DNA of 64,000 bases. Source: Pseudobdellovibrionaceae bacterium (GTDB taxonomy: Bacteria; Bdellovibrionota; Bdellovibrionia; Bdellovibrionales; Bdellovibrionaceae). The notes beneath the pieces are model-generated. The model worked only from the letters and a program-made list of their open reading frames with translations, was not told the DNA's origin and searched no databases. The translations under genes and the position numbers were made by a program. Location of the stretch: the NCBI GenBank assembly GCA_030158485.1, contig JAOASS010000009.1, forward strand, positions 124,001 through 188,000. Direction: 5' to 3'. Below are positions 16,340-25,508 of the stretch, in pieces. How positions within the stretch are numbered: the first letter of the stretch is position 1; each line of letters starts with the position of its first letter.

Positions 16340-17502
16340 CACCCTTTATTGTTTCAATTTTAATTATGTATTTTTCGTGGTGGATGTTATCCACTGAATT
16401 TCAAAAATATTTATATTCAGAATGGACTCAGACTCCTTTTTCTACTTGGGATCATATTAAAGGAATTTTGCCGCACATATTTAAAAAGTTATCGCCACAG
16501 AATATTCACGCCCAAGGCTTTGTTGATGGTGAAGTAAAGCTATTAAACCAGCGCAGAAGTCTTATGCTGTTTAGTTTTCAAAGATTAGCTGTTATTTTTC
16601 CTGGTCTTATTTTATGTGCGACTCTTCAAGTCGAAATTTTTGTTTCCATTATTGTTGTTGCAACTATTTTACTAGCTTTATTTTTTAAGCGACCAGGTCG
16701 GTGGATTCAAATTGCTTTTTTAGCAGGTGTTTTTTTCATGAGCTATCAGTGGTGTTTTTATCAAGCCAGCCAGTGGATTTTTGCACCGGTCGCAAATGAG
16801 TTTATATACACAATGGCAGATGCAAAAATTTTGACTACTTTAAGTTTTATATTAGCAGGTCTTATTATTACTTTTTTAGTCAGATTTGAATTTTGGAGTT
16901 TATGGCTTGGATCAATTCTTTTCTTTGCCGGTGGACTTGCTTATTTAAACTTATTTGGTCTTTTATTAGGGGAATCTCTTGGCTGGGGCCTCTATTGGTT
17001 TTTCTTATCGAAGTCTTCTTCTCGTAAAAATCAGACAATTCAACGTGAATTATTTTTTCTAACATTTGCGGCAATCTTTTTATTTATGTTTGCTCTTGCC
17101 TGGTTTAAATCTTTAGGCTTTTTAGATATTCGTATTATGAGTCCAATTATTAGTAAAAAACTCATTCTATTAATTGGTTGGGCATTGTGGGAAATATTTT
17201 TAAGCCTGGTTTTGATGCTTTGGGGACATTTTAGATCTCGATCTGCAATTGTTGAAACCTCAGATTTAGAAATAATCAAATTACCTTTGAGTGTTTTGGG
17301 GCAGGGATTTTTTGGATATAGGGGTTGGTTGCCAGATCAGATTCAGTACCGTCGCGGTTACATTGAGCGCAGGTTGATTTCATTAGAGGCCTCCGAGATT
17401 GAAATAAGCGCAAATATTCCACCTGTTTTGCGCCAGAAAACGCTTGCAGAGGTCGAGTCTTTAAAACGCTTACTTGGAGCTCTTCCTAAAAATTCTGTAT
17501 GA
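16336..17502 (+). CDS. Multi-pass membrane protein of unknown function
   Basis: The 388-residue protein starts at GTG 16336, overlapping the rsmJ stop. About nine hydrophobic segments alternate with short charged loops: the first near residues 1-20, then about 75-120, 130-160, 170-195, 200-225, 240-260 and 280-300. The C-terminal 60 residues are soluble and helical, with RGYIERRLISLEASEIEIS and then a leucine-rich end. The topology brings to mind Na/phosphate cotransporter-like proteins with a PhoU-like tail, but I cannot see the family motifs. The function is open. A phosphatase-like gene follows nine bases later. Confidence 0.6.
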   Translation: MTPFIVSILIMYFSWWMLSTEFQKYLYSEWTQTPFSTWDHIKGILPHIFKKLSPQNIHAQGFVDGEVKLLNQRRSLMLFSFQRLAVIFPGLILCATLQVEIFVSIIVVATILLALFFKRPGRWIQIAFLAGVFFMSYQWCFYQASQWIFAPVANEFIYTMADAKILTTLSFILAGLIITFLVRFEFWSLWLGSILFFAGGLAYLNLFGLLLGESLGWGLYWFFLSKSSSRKNQTIQRELFFLTFAAIFLFMFALAWFKSLGFLDIRIMSPIISKKLILLIGWALWEIFLSLVLMLWGHFRSRSAIVETSDLEIIKLPLSVLGQGFFGYRGWLPDQIQYRRGYIERRLISLEASEIEISANIPPVLRQKTLAEVESLKRLLGALPKNSV

Positions 17503-17511
17503 TAAAAGTCT

Positions 17512-18369
17512 ATGAATGATGACCTGATAAATAAAATCGTACAACTTGAAAATCAAGTACAGAGCTATGAAAGGTTGCTGAAGCAAGCAAATGATAAACT
17601 TCTGCAGCTTGCGACTGAAATTGCTTCTGATTTAGACTGGGCTTTGAAGCTTCAAAAAAAATTAGTGCCAACAGAAATTCCAGCTATAAAAGGTTTTGAG
17701 TTTAGCTCTAAATTCATTCCAGGCAGTCGATTTGGTGGAGATTATTTCGATATCTTCGAGCACGAAGATCGTTGGAAATTTGGAGTTTTTATTTCAAGTT
17801 GTTCTGGTTATACAGTTTCTTCAGCTCTAATGGGTCTTCTCATTAAGTTTTCAACTCAGGTTGAGGCGAAGCGGGGAATGCAGCCCGATGAATTCGTAAC
17901 ACTACTTGCGACTGAACTTGTGTCCAGTTTCAAGGAAAAAGATCGTGCCAGTCTTTTTTATGGGATGGTCGATAGAAAAAATTTAAATCTTCATTATTGT
18001 TCGGCTGGAATGATTTCTGTGTACCGTCAAGCGAAGGGGCGTGATGCAATTGACTTTATAGATCCGGTTGCAGCTGAGTTTTCACTAGACTTTAAAACAG
18101 TATTGACGACACGAACAGTGAGTCTAGAGCCAGGCGACCGAATTGTTATTTGCACGCCAGGACTTTTTTCGTCTCGTGATTCAAATGAAAAAAGTTGGGG
18201 TGCGGAGAATCTTATCGACGCGTGGCGCTCGGCTTCTAAAAAAGGCGTTCATGAGCTTAGAAACGAGATTTTTTATCGCCAACAATCATTTTCAAATTCT
18301 TCCGAACCCTTAAGAGACCAAAGTTTGATTGTGATAGAAGTCCAAGACAGAATTATTAAGCTGGCCTAA
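17512..18369 (+). CDS. SpoIIE/RsbU-type PP2C domain protein, metal ligands partly lost
   Basis: The 285-residue protein has an N-terminal coiled coil (residues about 1-40) leading into ALKLQKKLVPTEIP, the linker typical of RsbU-like proteins. The SpoIIE domain then has SRFGGDYFDIF. Where active enzymes have a DVSGHG-like strand, this protein has ISSCSGYT; where they have YTDGL, it has CTPGLF. The final Asp in RDQSLIVIEV remains. Losing two metal aspartates suggests reduced or no phosphatase activity, perhaps a scaffold or sensor. Active homologues dephosphorylate anti-anti-sigma factors, but no such partner gene is in the window. Confidence 0.7.
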   Translation: MNDDLINKIVQLENQVQSYERLLKQANDKLLQLATEIASDLDWALKLQKKLVPTEIPAIKGFEFSSKFIPGSRFGGDYFDIFEHEDRWKFGVFISSCSGYTVSSALMGLLIKFSTQVEAKRGMQPDEFVTLLATELVSSFKEKDRASLFYGMVDRKNLNLHYCSAGMISVYRQAKGRDAIDFIDPVAAEFSLDFKTVLTTRTVSLEPGDRIVICTPGLFSSRDSNEKSWGAENLIDAWRSASKKGVHELRNEIFYRQQSFSNSSEPLRDQSLIVIEVQDRIIKLA

Positions 18370-18452
18370 GAATCTCATAAATGATAATTTTTAAATGTTA
18401 ATTTAGAATCGTAATGGCCTTTATAGTAAGGCCCGTAGGAAAGGAAAAAGCT

Positions 18453-19577
18453 GTGGCAACAGAAGTTCAAATATATGAAGGTGCACTTGATAAAGGTTTA
18501 GAAGGTGTCGTGGCTTGTTCGACAGCCGTTTCTTCAATTCAAGGAAATACTCTTAATTTTCGTGGTTATACGATCGAAGATTTAGCGCAGAATTCAACTT
18601 TTGAAGAAGTCACTTATTTACTTTGGAACGACCGGTTACCAAGCGCGGAAGAGCTTAAGACTTTTCGTTCACAGCTTGTAAGTGAAATGGAATTGTCCTC
18701 AGATTACATTGAAGTCTTAAAAAAAATTCCGACTCAAAACGTTCACCCAATGGCCTGGCTAAGAACAGCTGTTTCTTTGATTGCACACTGGGATACAGAA
18801 GCGAATGATATGGGAGCTGAAGCGTTTAAACATAAAGCTCTTAGGTTAACGGGTAAAATGGGTTCAATTGTGTGCGCATTTGAAGCGATTCGAAATGGGA
18901 AACCAATTTTAAATCCAAAAAAAGACAAAACAATCGCTTGGAATTTTATGTATATGCTAACCGGCACAGAGCCTAAAGCGGATCATGTTAAAGTTTTTGA
19001 TACATGCCTGATTCTTCATGCAGATCATGAATTGAATTGTTCTGCTTTCGCAACTCGAGTGACAGCCTCTTCTTTATCGGATCTTCACTCTGCGATCGTT
19101 TCTGCAATTGGTGCTTTAAAAGGTCCACTTCATGGTGGCGCCAATGAACAGGTCATGATCATGCTTAAAAAAATCGGCACAATCGAGAAAGCTCAAGCTT
19201 TCGTTAAAGATGCTCTTGCTGCAAAAGAAAAAGTGATGGGTATTGGCCATCGCGTTTATAAAAATGGTGACCCGCGCGCTGCAATCTTAAGAAAAATGTC
19301 TGAAAAAATGACGAAAGAAATGGGTGAACCGCACCTTTACACAATGTCGGCGTTGATTGACGATACGATGCAAAAGGAAAAAGGCTTAATGCCAAACGTG
19401 GATTTCTATTCTGCAACAGTCTATTACTCGATGGGAATTCCAATTGATATCTATACTCCAATTTTCGCAGTATCAAGAATTTCAGGTTGGATCGCGCATG
19501 CGCAAGAGCAATATGCAAACAATCGTATCTACCGACCACGTGGTAAATGGGTTGGAAAAGACGGGCTCAAAAAATAA
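18453..19577 (+). CDS. gltA: Citrate synthase
   Basis: I chose GTG 18453, preceded by AGGAAAGG, giving 374 residues; ATG 18414 is an in-frame alternative with no clear ribosome site. The conserved blocks are GLEGVVACSTAVSSIQG, HADHELNCSAFATR (catalytic His), GPLHGGANEQVM (second His), GIGHRVYKNGDPRA and RPRGKWVG. It condenses oxaloacetate and acetyl-CoA, the entry step of the TCA cycle. It has the shorter, non-allosteric type of sequence seen in Gram-positives and many deltaproteobacteria. It stands alone, with a hairpin downstream at 19608-19631. Confidence 0.95.
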   Translation: MATEVQIYEGALDKGLEGVVACSTAVSSIQGNTLNFRGYTIEDLAQNSTFEEVTYLLWNDRLPSAEELKTFRSQLVSEMELSSDYIEVLKKIPTQNVHPMAWLRTAVSLIAHWDTEANDMGAEAFKHKALRLTGKMGSIVCAFEAIRNGKPILNPKKDKTIAWNFMYMLTGTEPKADHVKVFDTCLILHADHELNCSAFATRVTASSLSDLHSAIVSAIGALKGPLHGGANEQVMIMLKKIGTIEKAQAFVKDALAAKEKVMGIGHRVYKNGDPRAAILRKMSEKMTKEMGEPHLYTMSALIDDTMQKEKGLMPNVDFYSATVYYSMGIPIDIYTPIFAVSRISGWIAHAQEQYANNRIYRPRGKWVGKDGLKK

Positions 19578-19607
19578 TTTTTATTTAATTCAGTGTTAGC
19601 GCTAGAT

Positions 19608-19631
19608 AAGAAGCCTCATTTCAGGTTTCTT
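19608..19631 (+). terminator. Stem-loop after the citrate synthase gene
   Basis: AAGAAGCCT and AGGTTTCTT form a 9-bp stem (one G-T pair) with loop CATTTC. No T tract follows, so it may be a 3' processing barrier or a weak terminator. It is followed by the ACTAGACTAGTC motif discussed in the findings. Confidence 0.4.
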
Positions 19632-19741
19632 GGAACTAGACTAGTCATTAGGATTGCCTTTTTAAACAGCTTTTGGCCGATCGTCGAGTCAACTTAACCC
19701 TTTAATCTCACGATAAGAAGAGTGAGAAAAAGGGGAAAGCT

Positions 19742-21445
19742 ATGGCTTTTGACTATCATAAGAACAAAGAAGGCGGAGCAGGCGACAGTTTTTGGACGTC
19801 GTATTCTGACCTTTTTTTAGGGATGAGTGTCGTCTTCTTGTTACTTTATGTAACTGCGAGCCTGCGGACGGGAACAAGCGGTTTACACGCTCAAGTAGAA
19901 AATAAAAAACTTACGATGCAAGTCGATGATTTAAAAAATCAATTGAAAATGTATGACTCCGTTAAGAAAGACTATCTTAATCAAGAGGCTTCGCCGGATG
20001 AAGCTCAGCAATACAACGAATTGATGGACAAGCTCTCTTTATTGCAAGAAGAAGCACGAGACGAAAGAGTCAAATTAGCAAGAGAATCACACGAGCAACA
20101 AACAAAAGAAAAAGCTCTGAACGAATACCAGCAAATGGTTCGGAATATGATTAATGCAAACACGATTGCCAAAACAAAAATCAAGCGACGTGAAGGCGTA
20201 ATTGAAAAACAAGACGATACAATCGAAGACCAAGGCGTTGAAATTTCGGGACTTGAAACAGATGTTGAAAATAAGCAGCAACAAATTGCTGAAAATGAAA
20301 GAAAAATTGCAGAAGCGAACGATAAGTTAGATCTGCGTTTGAAGCAATTGAAACAAGCTTACAAGCAAAAGCAAATGACGGAAAAGTCTTACAAGGCTCA
20401 AATCGCGAAAGCAAAAGCTGATGCGGATGCAAAGCTGAATCAGTTAAATTCAGCAGCCGAAGCTTATCAAAAACAACTGGCAGAATCAGAAGGTCAGCTG
20501 GGTCAGGCGAAGATAGAATTACAAAAGACACAAACAGAACTTGATAAAACATCTGGTCAGTTAGCTCAAGCGGGCGAAGAACTGGGTAAGACTCGAAATA
20601 AGTTAGGTCAAGTGGCTAGCGAATTAGGATCTGCAAAAGGTCAGTTGGTTCAAACACAAAGCGAGCTTGGTAAAACAAAGGGGCAGTTGGGTCAGCTCAG
20701 TGGCGAGCTCGGGAAAACCAAAGGGGAATTGGGTCAGTTAAGTGGAGAACTTGGTAAGACCAAAGGCCAACTTGGACAGCTTGCTGGTGAGTTAGGTAAA
20801 GCTAAAGGTCAATTAGGTCAAGCGCAAGGACAAATTGGACAACTTTCGGGGGAACTGGCTGTTGCAAAAGCTAATGCGGATGCTAGGAAAAAAATTGCAG
20901 CGCGAATGCGCGAAGGATTTTCTAAAGCCGGTGTTAAAGCTGATATCGATGATCGGACGGGTGAAGTGGTTATTAATTTCGGAGATGTTTATTTTGCGAA
21001 TGATTCGTCTCAGTTAAAAGATAAAATGAAAGATGTTTTGCAAAAAGCGATGCCAGAGTATTCAAAAGCATTATTTGGTGATGAAAAGTTAAGAGATAAG
21101 ATTACTTCGGTAGAAATTATTGGATTTTCGTCTCCGACTTATCAGGGAAAGTATGTTGATCCCAAATCATTAGATCCAAACGTGCGTAAAGCAGTCGATT
21201 ACAATTTGGATTTAAGTTACAAGCGCGCACGAGCGATCTTTCAGCATATTTTTGATGATAAAAAAATGAATTTTTCCTATCAAAAGGATCTGTTGCCGTT
21301 GATTAAAGTGACTGGACGAAGTTTTTTAGCTGAAAAAATAGATGATAAAAATAGAAATCCAACGAGCAAAAACTTTTGTGACACGCATGATTGTCGAAAA
21401 GCCCAGCGAGTTATAATTAAATTTAGTTTTGATGATAAGAAATAG
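19742..21445 (+). CDS. MotB/ZorB-like stator protein with long stalk and OmpA domain
   Basis: The 567-residue protein has an N-terminal helix SYSDLFLGMSVVFLLLYV with Asp23 at its base. This is where MotB and ZorB have their ion-binding Asp. Residues about 45-385 are one continuous coiled coil, including 14-residue repeats based on GQLGQLSGELGKTK (nucleotides 20681-20806). The C terminus (about 400-565) is an OmpA-like peptidoglycan-binding domain (INFGDVYFANDSSQLK, VEIIGFSSPTY, SYKRARAIFQHIF). It should be the peptidoglycan-anchored stator of an ion-driven complex with the next gene product. The stalk is far longer than in flagellar MotB. A good ribosome site precedes the ATG. Confidence 0.8.
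   Translation: MAFDYHKNKEGGAGDSFWTSYSDLFLGMSVVFLLLYVTASLRTGTSGLHAQVENKKLTMQVDDLKNQLKMYDSVKKDYLNQEASPDEAQQYNELMDKLSLLQEEARDERVKLARESHEQQTKEKALNEYQQMVRNMINANTIAKTKIKRREGVIEKQDDTIEDQGVEISGLETDVENKQQQIAENERKIAEANDKLDLRLKQLKQAYKQKQMTEKSYKAQIAKAKADADAKLNQLNSAAEAYQKQLAESEGQLGQAKIELQKTQTELDKTSGQLAQAGEELGKTRNKLGQVASELGSAKGQLVQTQSELGKTKGQLGQLSGELGKTKGELGQLSGELGKTKGQLGQLAGELGKAKGQLGQAQGQIGQLSGELAVAKANADARKKIAARMREGFSKAGVKADIDDRTGEVVINFGDVYFANDSSQLKDKMKDVLQKAMPEYSKALFGDEKLRDKITSVEIIGFSSPTYQGKYVDPKSLDPNVRKAVDYNLDLSYKRARAIFQHIFDDKKMNFSYQKDLLPLIKVTGRSFLAEKIDDKNRNPTSKNFCDTHDCRKAQRVIIKFSFDDKK
20681..20806 (+). repeat. Three 42-bp in-frame tandem repeats within the stator gene
   Basis: Three 14-residue units (GQLGQLSGELGKTK, GELGQLSGELGKTK, GQLGQLAGELGKAK) follow one another, and looser copies flank them on both sides (about 20480-20880). 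Each is two heptads, so copy-number change would lengthen or shorten the coiled coil without breaking it. Confidence 0.85.
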
Positions 21446-21460
21446 AATTAAGGAGAATAT

Positions 21461-22402
21461 ATGGAATCATTTTCTCAATTTGGACAGTATTTTGTAGCAC
21501 TGCTACCGTGGGTGATGGGCGTCATCTTTGTTGTCGGATGTGCGCTAAGGTATTTTATTAACTATACAGTAAAGCGCCATGAGTGGTTTGCGCGTGAATT
21601 TGAAAAGCGAGTTCATTTTTTTATGGATTCAGAAGTTCCAGGAAAAGAAAAAAATGTGTCGTTCTATTCTTTAACTAAAAGAATTCTAGAAAAAACCTAC
21701 TACGAAGTTTTTGAAGTACGAGATAAATATCGTCGACGTCGTTTTGACCGTGTCATGCATTGGAACGATAGAGTCTTTTTAGTTAAGCAAGGTTGTGCTT
21801 GGTTAGTGAGAGATATCATGAAGCAGCTTCGATTTTTGAAGTGGACAAATGATACGCCAAAGCTTTTACAAATTACCAAAGCCACGTTTCATCATAATCC
21901 ATGTTTTAATCGTATTTTCGGGGTCCTGCCAATTTCTGTTGTAAATGACTTGATGTCAATTTTGCCCGGACTTTTCGTCGTGGCTGGTATTTTGGGTACA
22001 TTTATTGGTATAGCGAAAGGTCTTCCAGAATTAGGCGGAATGAATCTGACAGACATGGAAAATTCAAAGCTGATTATGGATAAGTTCTTGAACGAAATCG
22101 CTTTTGCTATGCATTCATCTATTTTTGGTATTACATTTTCACTGGTCATGCACTTATGGAATACATACTATTCTCCAGAGCGAACGTATGTTTCAATGAT
22201 TGATCGTTTTGAAAGTTCATTGGATCTTTTGTGGTATCGATCTGATAATAACAATGTGACTGCAGAAGAAATTAAGTTTGATGAGCACCGCGATCCAACG
22301 GAAGCTTTAGCTCATGAAGCAGTTCGAATTGAAACTGAAAAGAATCCTCGTGGTCGAGAATTTGATGATGTAAAAAAAGATAAAACTGAAAAGGCATCTT
22401 AA
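21461..22402 (+). CDS. MotA/TolQ/ZorA-like ion channel protein
   Basis: The 313-residue protein has three membrane segments: about 9-30, then after a 120-residue basic cytoplasmic loop about 158-185 (LPGLFVVAGILGTFIGIAKG), and about 210-235 (EIAFAMHSSIFGITFSLVMH). The LPG...GTFIGI block with its proline and the polar small-residue third helix are the channel signature of the MotA-TolQ-ExbB superfamily. The three-helix plan is closest to TolQ and ZorA. A charged C-terminal tail of about 70 residues is cytoplasmic. It lies 15 bases after the MotB-like gene, so the two should form one ion-driven stator. It is not flagellar motA itself. Confidence 0.78.
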   Translation: MESFSQFGQYFVALLPWVMGVIFVVGCALRYFINYTVKRHEWFAREFEKRVHFFMDSEVPGKEKNVSFYSLTKRILEKTYYEVFEVRDKYRRRRFDRVMHWNDRVFLVKQGCAWLVRDIMKQLRFLKWTNDTPKLLQITKATFHHNPCFNRIFGVLPISVVNDLMSILPGLFVVAGILGTFIGIAKGLPELGGMNLTDMENSKLIMDKFLNEIAFAMHSSIFGITFSLVMHLWNTYYSPERTYVSMIDRFESSLDLLWYRSDNNNVTAEEIKFDEHRDPTEALAHEAVRIETEKNPRGREFDDVKKDKTEKAS

Positions 22403-22422
22403 ACGTTTAAGTTGGTGAGTCA

Positions 22423-25095
22423 TTGGGAGTATTAAAGTTATTTGAAGGCACAAATGAACTTGTATGTGTCGTTGTTACGATTAGAACTCCTGACGGGAGT
22501 TTGCAGAAAGTAGTTGACGGCACATCATTCAGTATTGGGCGAGCGCCTGACTGTGTGCTTTCTATTCCTCATGCAGGCATTAGTCGTCTACATGTATTAG
22601 TGACTATCAAGCGTGGTGAAGTCTATTTGATGGATCAAGAGTCTTCAAATGGAACTTTTATTAATGGGACTAAAGTTGAACCCAAGCGTTTAATTCATAT
22701 CAAGCCATCAGATGAAATTAAATTAGGTCTTTCTGAAGTTTTCATGCAGTTCGCGGCACTTGAAAAACATTTTAAAGTAGATTATATTGCTGAAAGTCTT
22801 TTGCCGAGTCATGAAAAAGATAATCTTCAAGCTCTCATCAGAGCAAGTAATCACAAAGCTCAAGAAATTATATCAGGCGCGCAGATACAGGCAGATCATA
22901 TTTCACAAGTGTCTGCGGAAAAAGCCCGAAATTTAGAAAACCAGACACTGCTTAAACAAGAAGAAATTATTTCCAGCGCACAAGTCGAAGGCCAACATTT
23001 AGTTTCTGAATCAAAACGTAAAGCTGCGCAAATATTACTAGAGAACGAAGATCGTACAAAAGAATCTTGCCAAAATATTTATGATCAAGCCGAACGAATT
23101 CGTAAAGAAGCCGAAACATATTTTCAGAATAGAGTGAAAGAAGCAGAAACTGCCGGGGCCGAAATTATTGATCATCATGCTAAGCTTGGGCAAGAGCTAG
23201 TTGAAGATTTAAAAGAAAAAACGACAAAAAAAGTAGAAGCTGAGATTCGGTTACAATTAGCTACGATTATCAGTGAAATCGAAGAAAAGACAAATTATTT
23301 CAAAGAACTCCAAGAAACTTGTTCTGATTTTGAATTAAACAGAAAAAATGAAATCGAAGCAGAACTCAATAAATTAAAAGATGACTTAAAAGCTCAATTT
23401 GACCTTGAAAAAGTTGAAAAGTTTGACTCGCTACAACTGAAAATTAAAAATCTTGAAAATGAATATGAGCAAAAAAATATTCAGTTTGAAAAAGATTATT
23501 TAACTAAAGCAGCTCATCTGGACAGGGATTTGAATGAAAAGAAATCAATTTTCGAAAAAGATTATTTAAATCGTACTTTAGAAATGGAAAATAGCTTTGC
23601 CGAAAAGTCAACTTTACTTGAAGACAAGTATTTACAAAAAACTTTTGATCTTGAAAATAAATATGAAAATAGAAAAGCCGAAATAGATGAAGAGCTTAAG
23701 CTAAAAATCGAGGAAGCTTCAGTTTCTCTTGTTAAGCAAAAACAAAGATTAGATTCTGAGATTCAAATTCAAAGACAAGAATTGTCTCAAGTCGCATCTG
23801 AACTTAATTTGGCTAATGAAAAATGTATAGAAGCAAAAAATCAATTTGATAATATTAAAGAACTTTTGACCGGTTTGCAAAAAAATGAAGCTGACCTCAT
23901 TAAATCTCTTGGTGAAAAAAGAGATCTTATTAAAAGAGCTGATTTTGATTTGTTGGAAATTAAAAAAGAAATTGATACTCAGAATGAAAAATTTATTTCA
24001 CAAAAAAACGGATTAGAATCCCAAATTGATGAATGCCAGCATCGTTTATCAAAACTTAAGGCAGCATTTGAAGCTGAATCGGAAAGACTTAAAAAAGAAT
24101 CTGAAATTGAACTTTTAGCTTACAAAGAAGAATTCAAGAGAGAAAAAAATTTACTCGATCAACAGTTGAAAAATGAAAAATCTGACATTCATAAAAAAAC
24201 AGCAGATTATATGGATTCTGAAAGACTGCGTCTGGAAGATTATCGAACACAATTATTGCAAGAAAAAAAGAACTTAGATCTGGCCTTTGATAAAACAAAA
24301 AAAGACTTCGAATTAAAAACTAAAGAAGTGATAGAGCTTGAAAAACAGAAAATTGAAGAAGCACGGCAAAGCTTTGTTTTGAATTTAAATCGTGAACGTC
24401 AGCTTATTACTGATGAGGTGACAATTGCAATTATGAAAATTAAAAATCGTGATTCATTAACTGCAAGTCATATTTCAGACGAAGTGGCTAGGGTTTTTAA
24501 CTCACATGTGACGTCTCATTCTGTTGATAGTACAATTAAGAATTCGACCAATAATCAGAATCGGCTCAAAGTTCAATTCATGGGCTACGGATTGGGCTTA
24601 GCGCTTGTCGGATTATTTGCATTTAAGGTTTTAATTCAACCTCAAATCAATCGACACATTGCGGGAACTGAAGAGCATGCAATGGCAGCGATTCCCGTCG
24701 AACGTCCCAAATATGTAGCTCCGCAGTCTTTGGATTATAAAGATACTTATACAGATGCAGTGCTCTATACTCAAAAGTTTGCTGAGATTTATTTAGATGA
24801 ACAGCTTCACGATAAGTGGTTTAAGCATATTTCTGGGTATATGTATGAAAATTGGCGTGTTGACGAAACCAAATCAATTGAGGCAATTTCTATCAGTAAA
24901 ACATTAGTTCAGAATTTAAAAGACACTTCACTCAATTTAGATTCCGAATTTTATCAAAAAGGTATCGAGAAAATGCGTGAACTTGAAATGAGTCATGAAA
25001 AACGCATCATGGATATTTTAGGCACAAAAGTAAAATATGAAGCTTTCAAGCGTAAAGAGCGTGAATTTTTCGAGCCCTACATTCAGAATCAATAG
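22423..25095 (+). CDS. FHA-domain coiled-coil membrane protein
   Basis: The 890-residue protein starts at TTG 22423 after GGTGAG. Residues about 25-105 are a forkhead-associated domain: FSIGRAPDCVLSIPHAGISR, then LH, and SSNGTFINGTKV. It therefore probably binds phosphothreonine. Residues about 120-710 are almost entirely coiled coil rich in Glu and Lys. One membrane helix lies at about 718-740, leaving a 145-residue C-terminal domain, predicted periplasmic, with no family I know. It follows the MotA-like gene by 20 bases. A long cytoplasmic rod tethered next to an ion-driven stator suggests force transmission or signalling under Ser/Thr kinase control. That role is inference. Confidence 0.7.
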   Translation: MGVLKLFEGTNELVCVVVTIRTPDGSLQKVVDGTSFSIGRAPDCVLSIPHAGISRLHVLVTIKRGEVYLMDQESSNGTFINGTKVEPKRLIHIKPSDEIKLGLSEVFMQFAALEKHFKVDYIAESLLPSHEKDNLQALIRASNHKAQEIISGAQIQADHISQVSAEKARNLENQTLLKQEEIISSAQVEGQHLVSESKRKAAQILLENEDRTKESCQNIYDQAERIRKEAETYFQNRVKEAETAGAEIIDHHAKLGQELVEDLKEKTTKKVEAEIRLQLATIISEIEEKTNYFKELQETCSDFELNRKNEIEAELNKLKDDLKAQFDLEKVEKFDSLQLKIKNLENEYEQKNIQFEKDYLTKAAHLDRDLNEKKSIFEKDYLNRTLEMENSFAEKSTLLEDKYLQKTFDLENKYENRKAEIDEELKLKIEEASVSLVKQKQRLDSEIQIQRQELSQVASELNLANEKCIEAKNQFDNIKELLTGLQKNEADLIKSLGEKRDLIKRADFDLLEIKKEIDTQNEKFISQKNGLESQIDECQHRLSKLKAAFEAESERLKKESEIELLAYKEEFKREKNLLDQQLKNEKSDIHKKTADYMDSERLRLEDYRTQLLQEKKNLDLAFDKTKKDFELKTKEVIELEKQKIEEARQSFVLNLNRERQLITDEVTIAIMKIKNRDSLTASHISDEVARVFNSHVTSHSVDSTIKNSTNNQNRLKVQFMGYGLGLALVGLFAFKVLIQPQINRHIAGTEEHAMAAIPVERPKYVAPQSLDYKDTYTDAVLYTQKFAEIYLDEQLHDKWFKHISGYMYENWRVDETKSIEAISISKTLVQNLKDTSLNLDSEFYQKGIEKMRELEMSHEKRIMDILGTKVKYEAFKRKEREFFEPYIQNQ

Positions 25096-25104
25096 GAGCA
25101 ACCA

Positions 25105-25500
25105 ATGTCTTCTTTATTTATTAAAATAATCCAAGGTGAATTGCCGAGCTATAAAATTCACGAAGATGAGCTGACTTTTTCTTTTCTGGCTCTGGATCAA
25201 GTTAATTTAGGTCATACTTTAATTATTCCTAAAAAAGAATTTAATAGTTGGCTAGACGTGTCTGAAAAAATCTATACACAAATTCATCTGAATTCTCAAA
25301 AAATAGGTCAGGCTATCAAAAATGCGACGGGATGTCCTAGAGTAGGGCAAATGGTCGCAGGATTTGAAGTTCCTCATTATCATCTTCATTTGATTCCAGC
25401 TTGGAGTATTCCTGATTTAAGTTTTTCAAAAGCAAAACGATATTCAGATAGTGAAATGAAAAAAATCCAGAAATCAATTTTGGATAATTTAAATTTTTAG
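25105..25500 (+). CDS. HIT-family nucleotide-binding hydrolase
   Basis: The 131-residue soluble protein has the histidine triad HYHLHLIP near residue 93 and the family start SLFIKIIQGELPSYKI, with LGHTLIIPKKE in the middle. Enzymes of this group (Hint type) hydrolyse AMP-lysine, phosphoramidates or dinucleotides. The exact substrate cannot be told. It lies nine bases after the FHA gene and eight bases before the next gene, so it may ride on the motor operon without a shared function. Confidence 0.88.
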   Translation: MSSLFIKIIQGELPSYKIHEDELTFSFLALDQVNLGHTLIIPKKEFNSWLDVSEKIYTQIHLNSQKIGQAIKNATGCPRVGQMVAGFEVPHYHLHLIPAWSIPDLSFSKAKRYSDSEMKKIQKSILDNLNF

Positions 25501-25508
25501 AGGGTTAA

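Noticed and set aside
19655-19685. Sigma-28 -10 like GCCGATCG upstream of the motor operon
   Set aside because: No acceptable -35 element at the 11-base spacing; TAAA lies only nine bases away. Not called a promoter.
20480-20880. Tandem repeats resembling a CRISPR-like array
   Set aside because: They are 42-bp in-frame units encoding GQLG/GELG heptads in a coiled coil, with no spacers of unrelated sequence between identical repeats.
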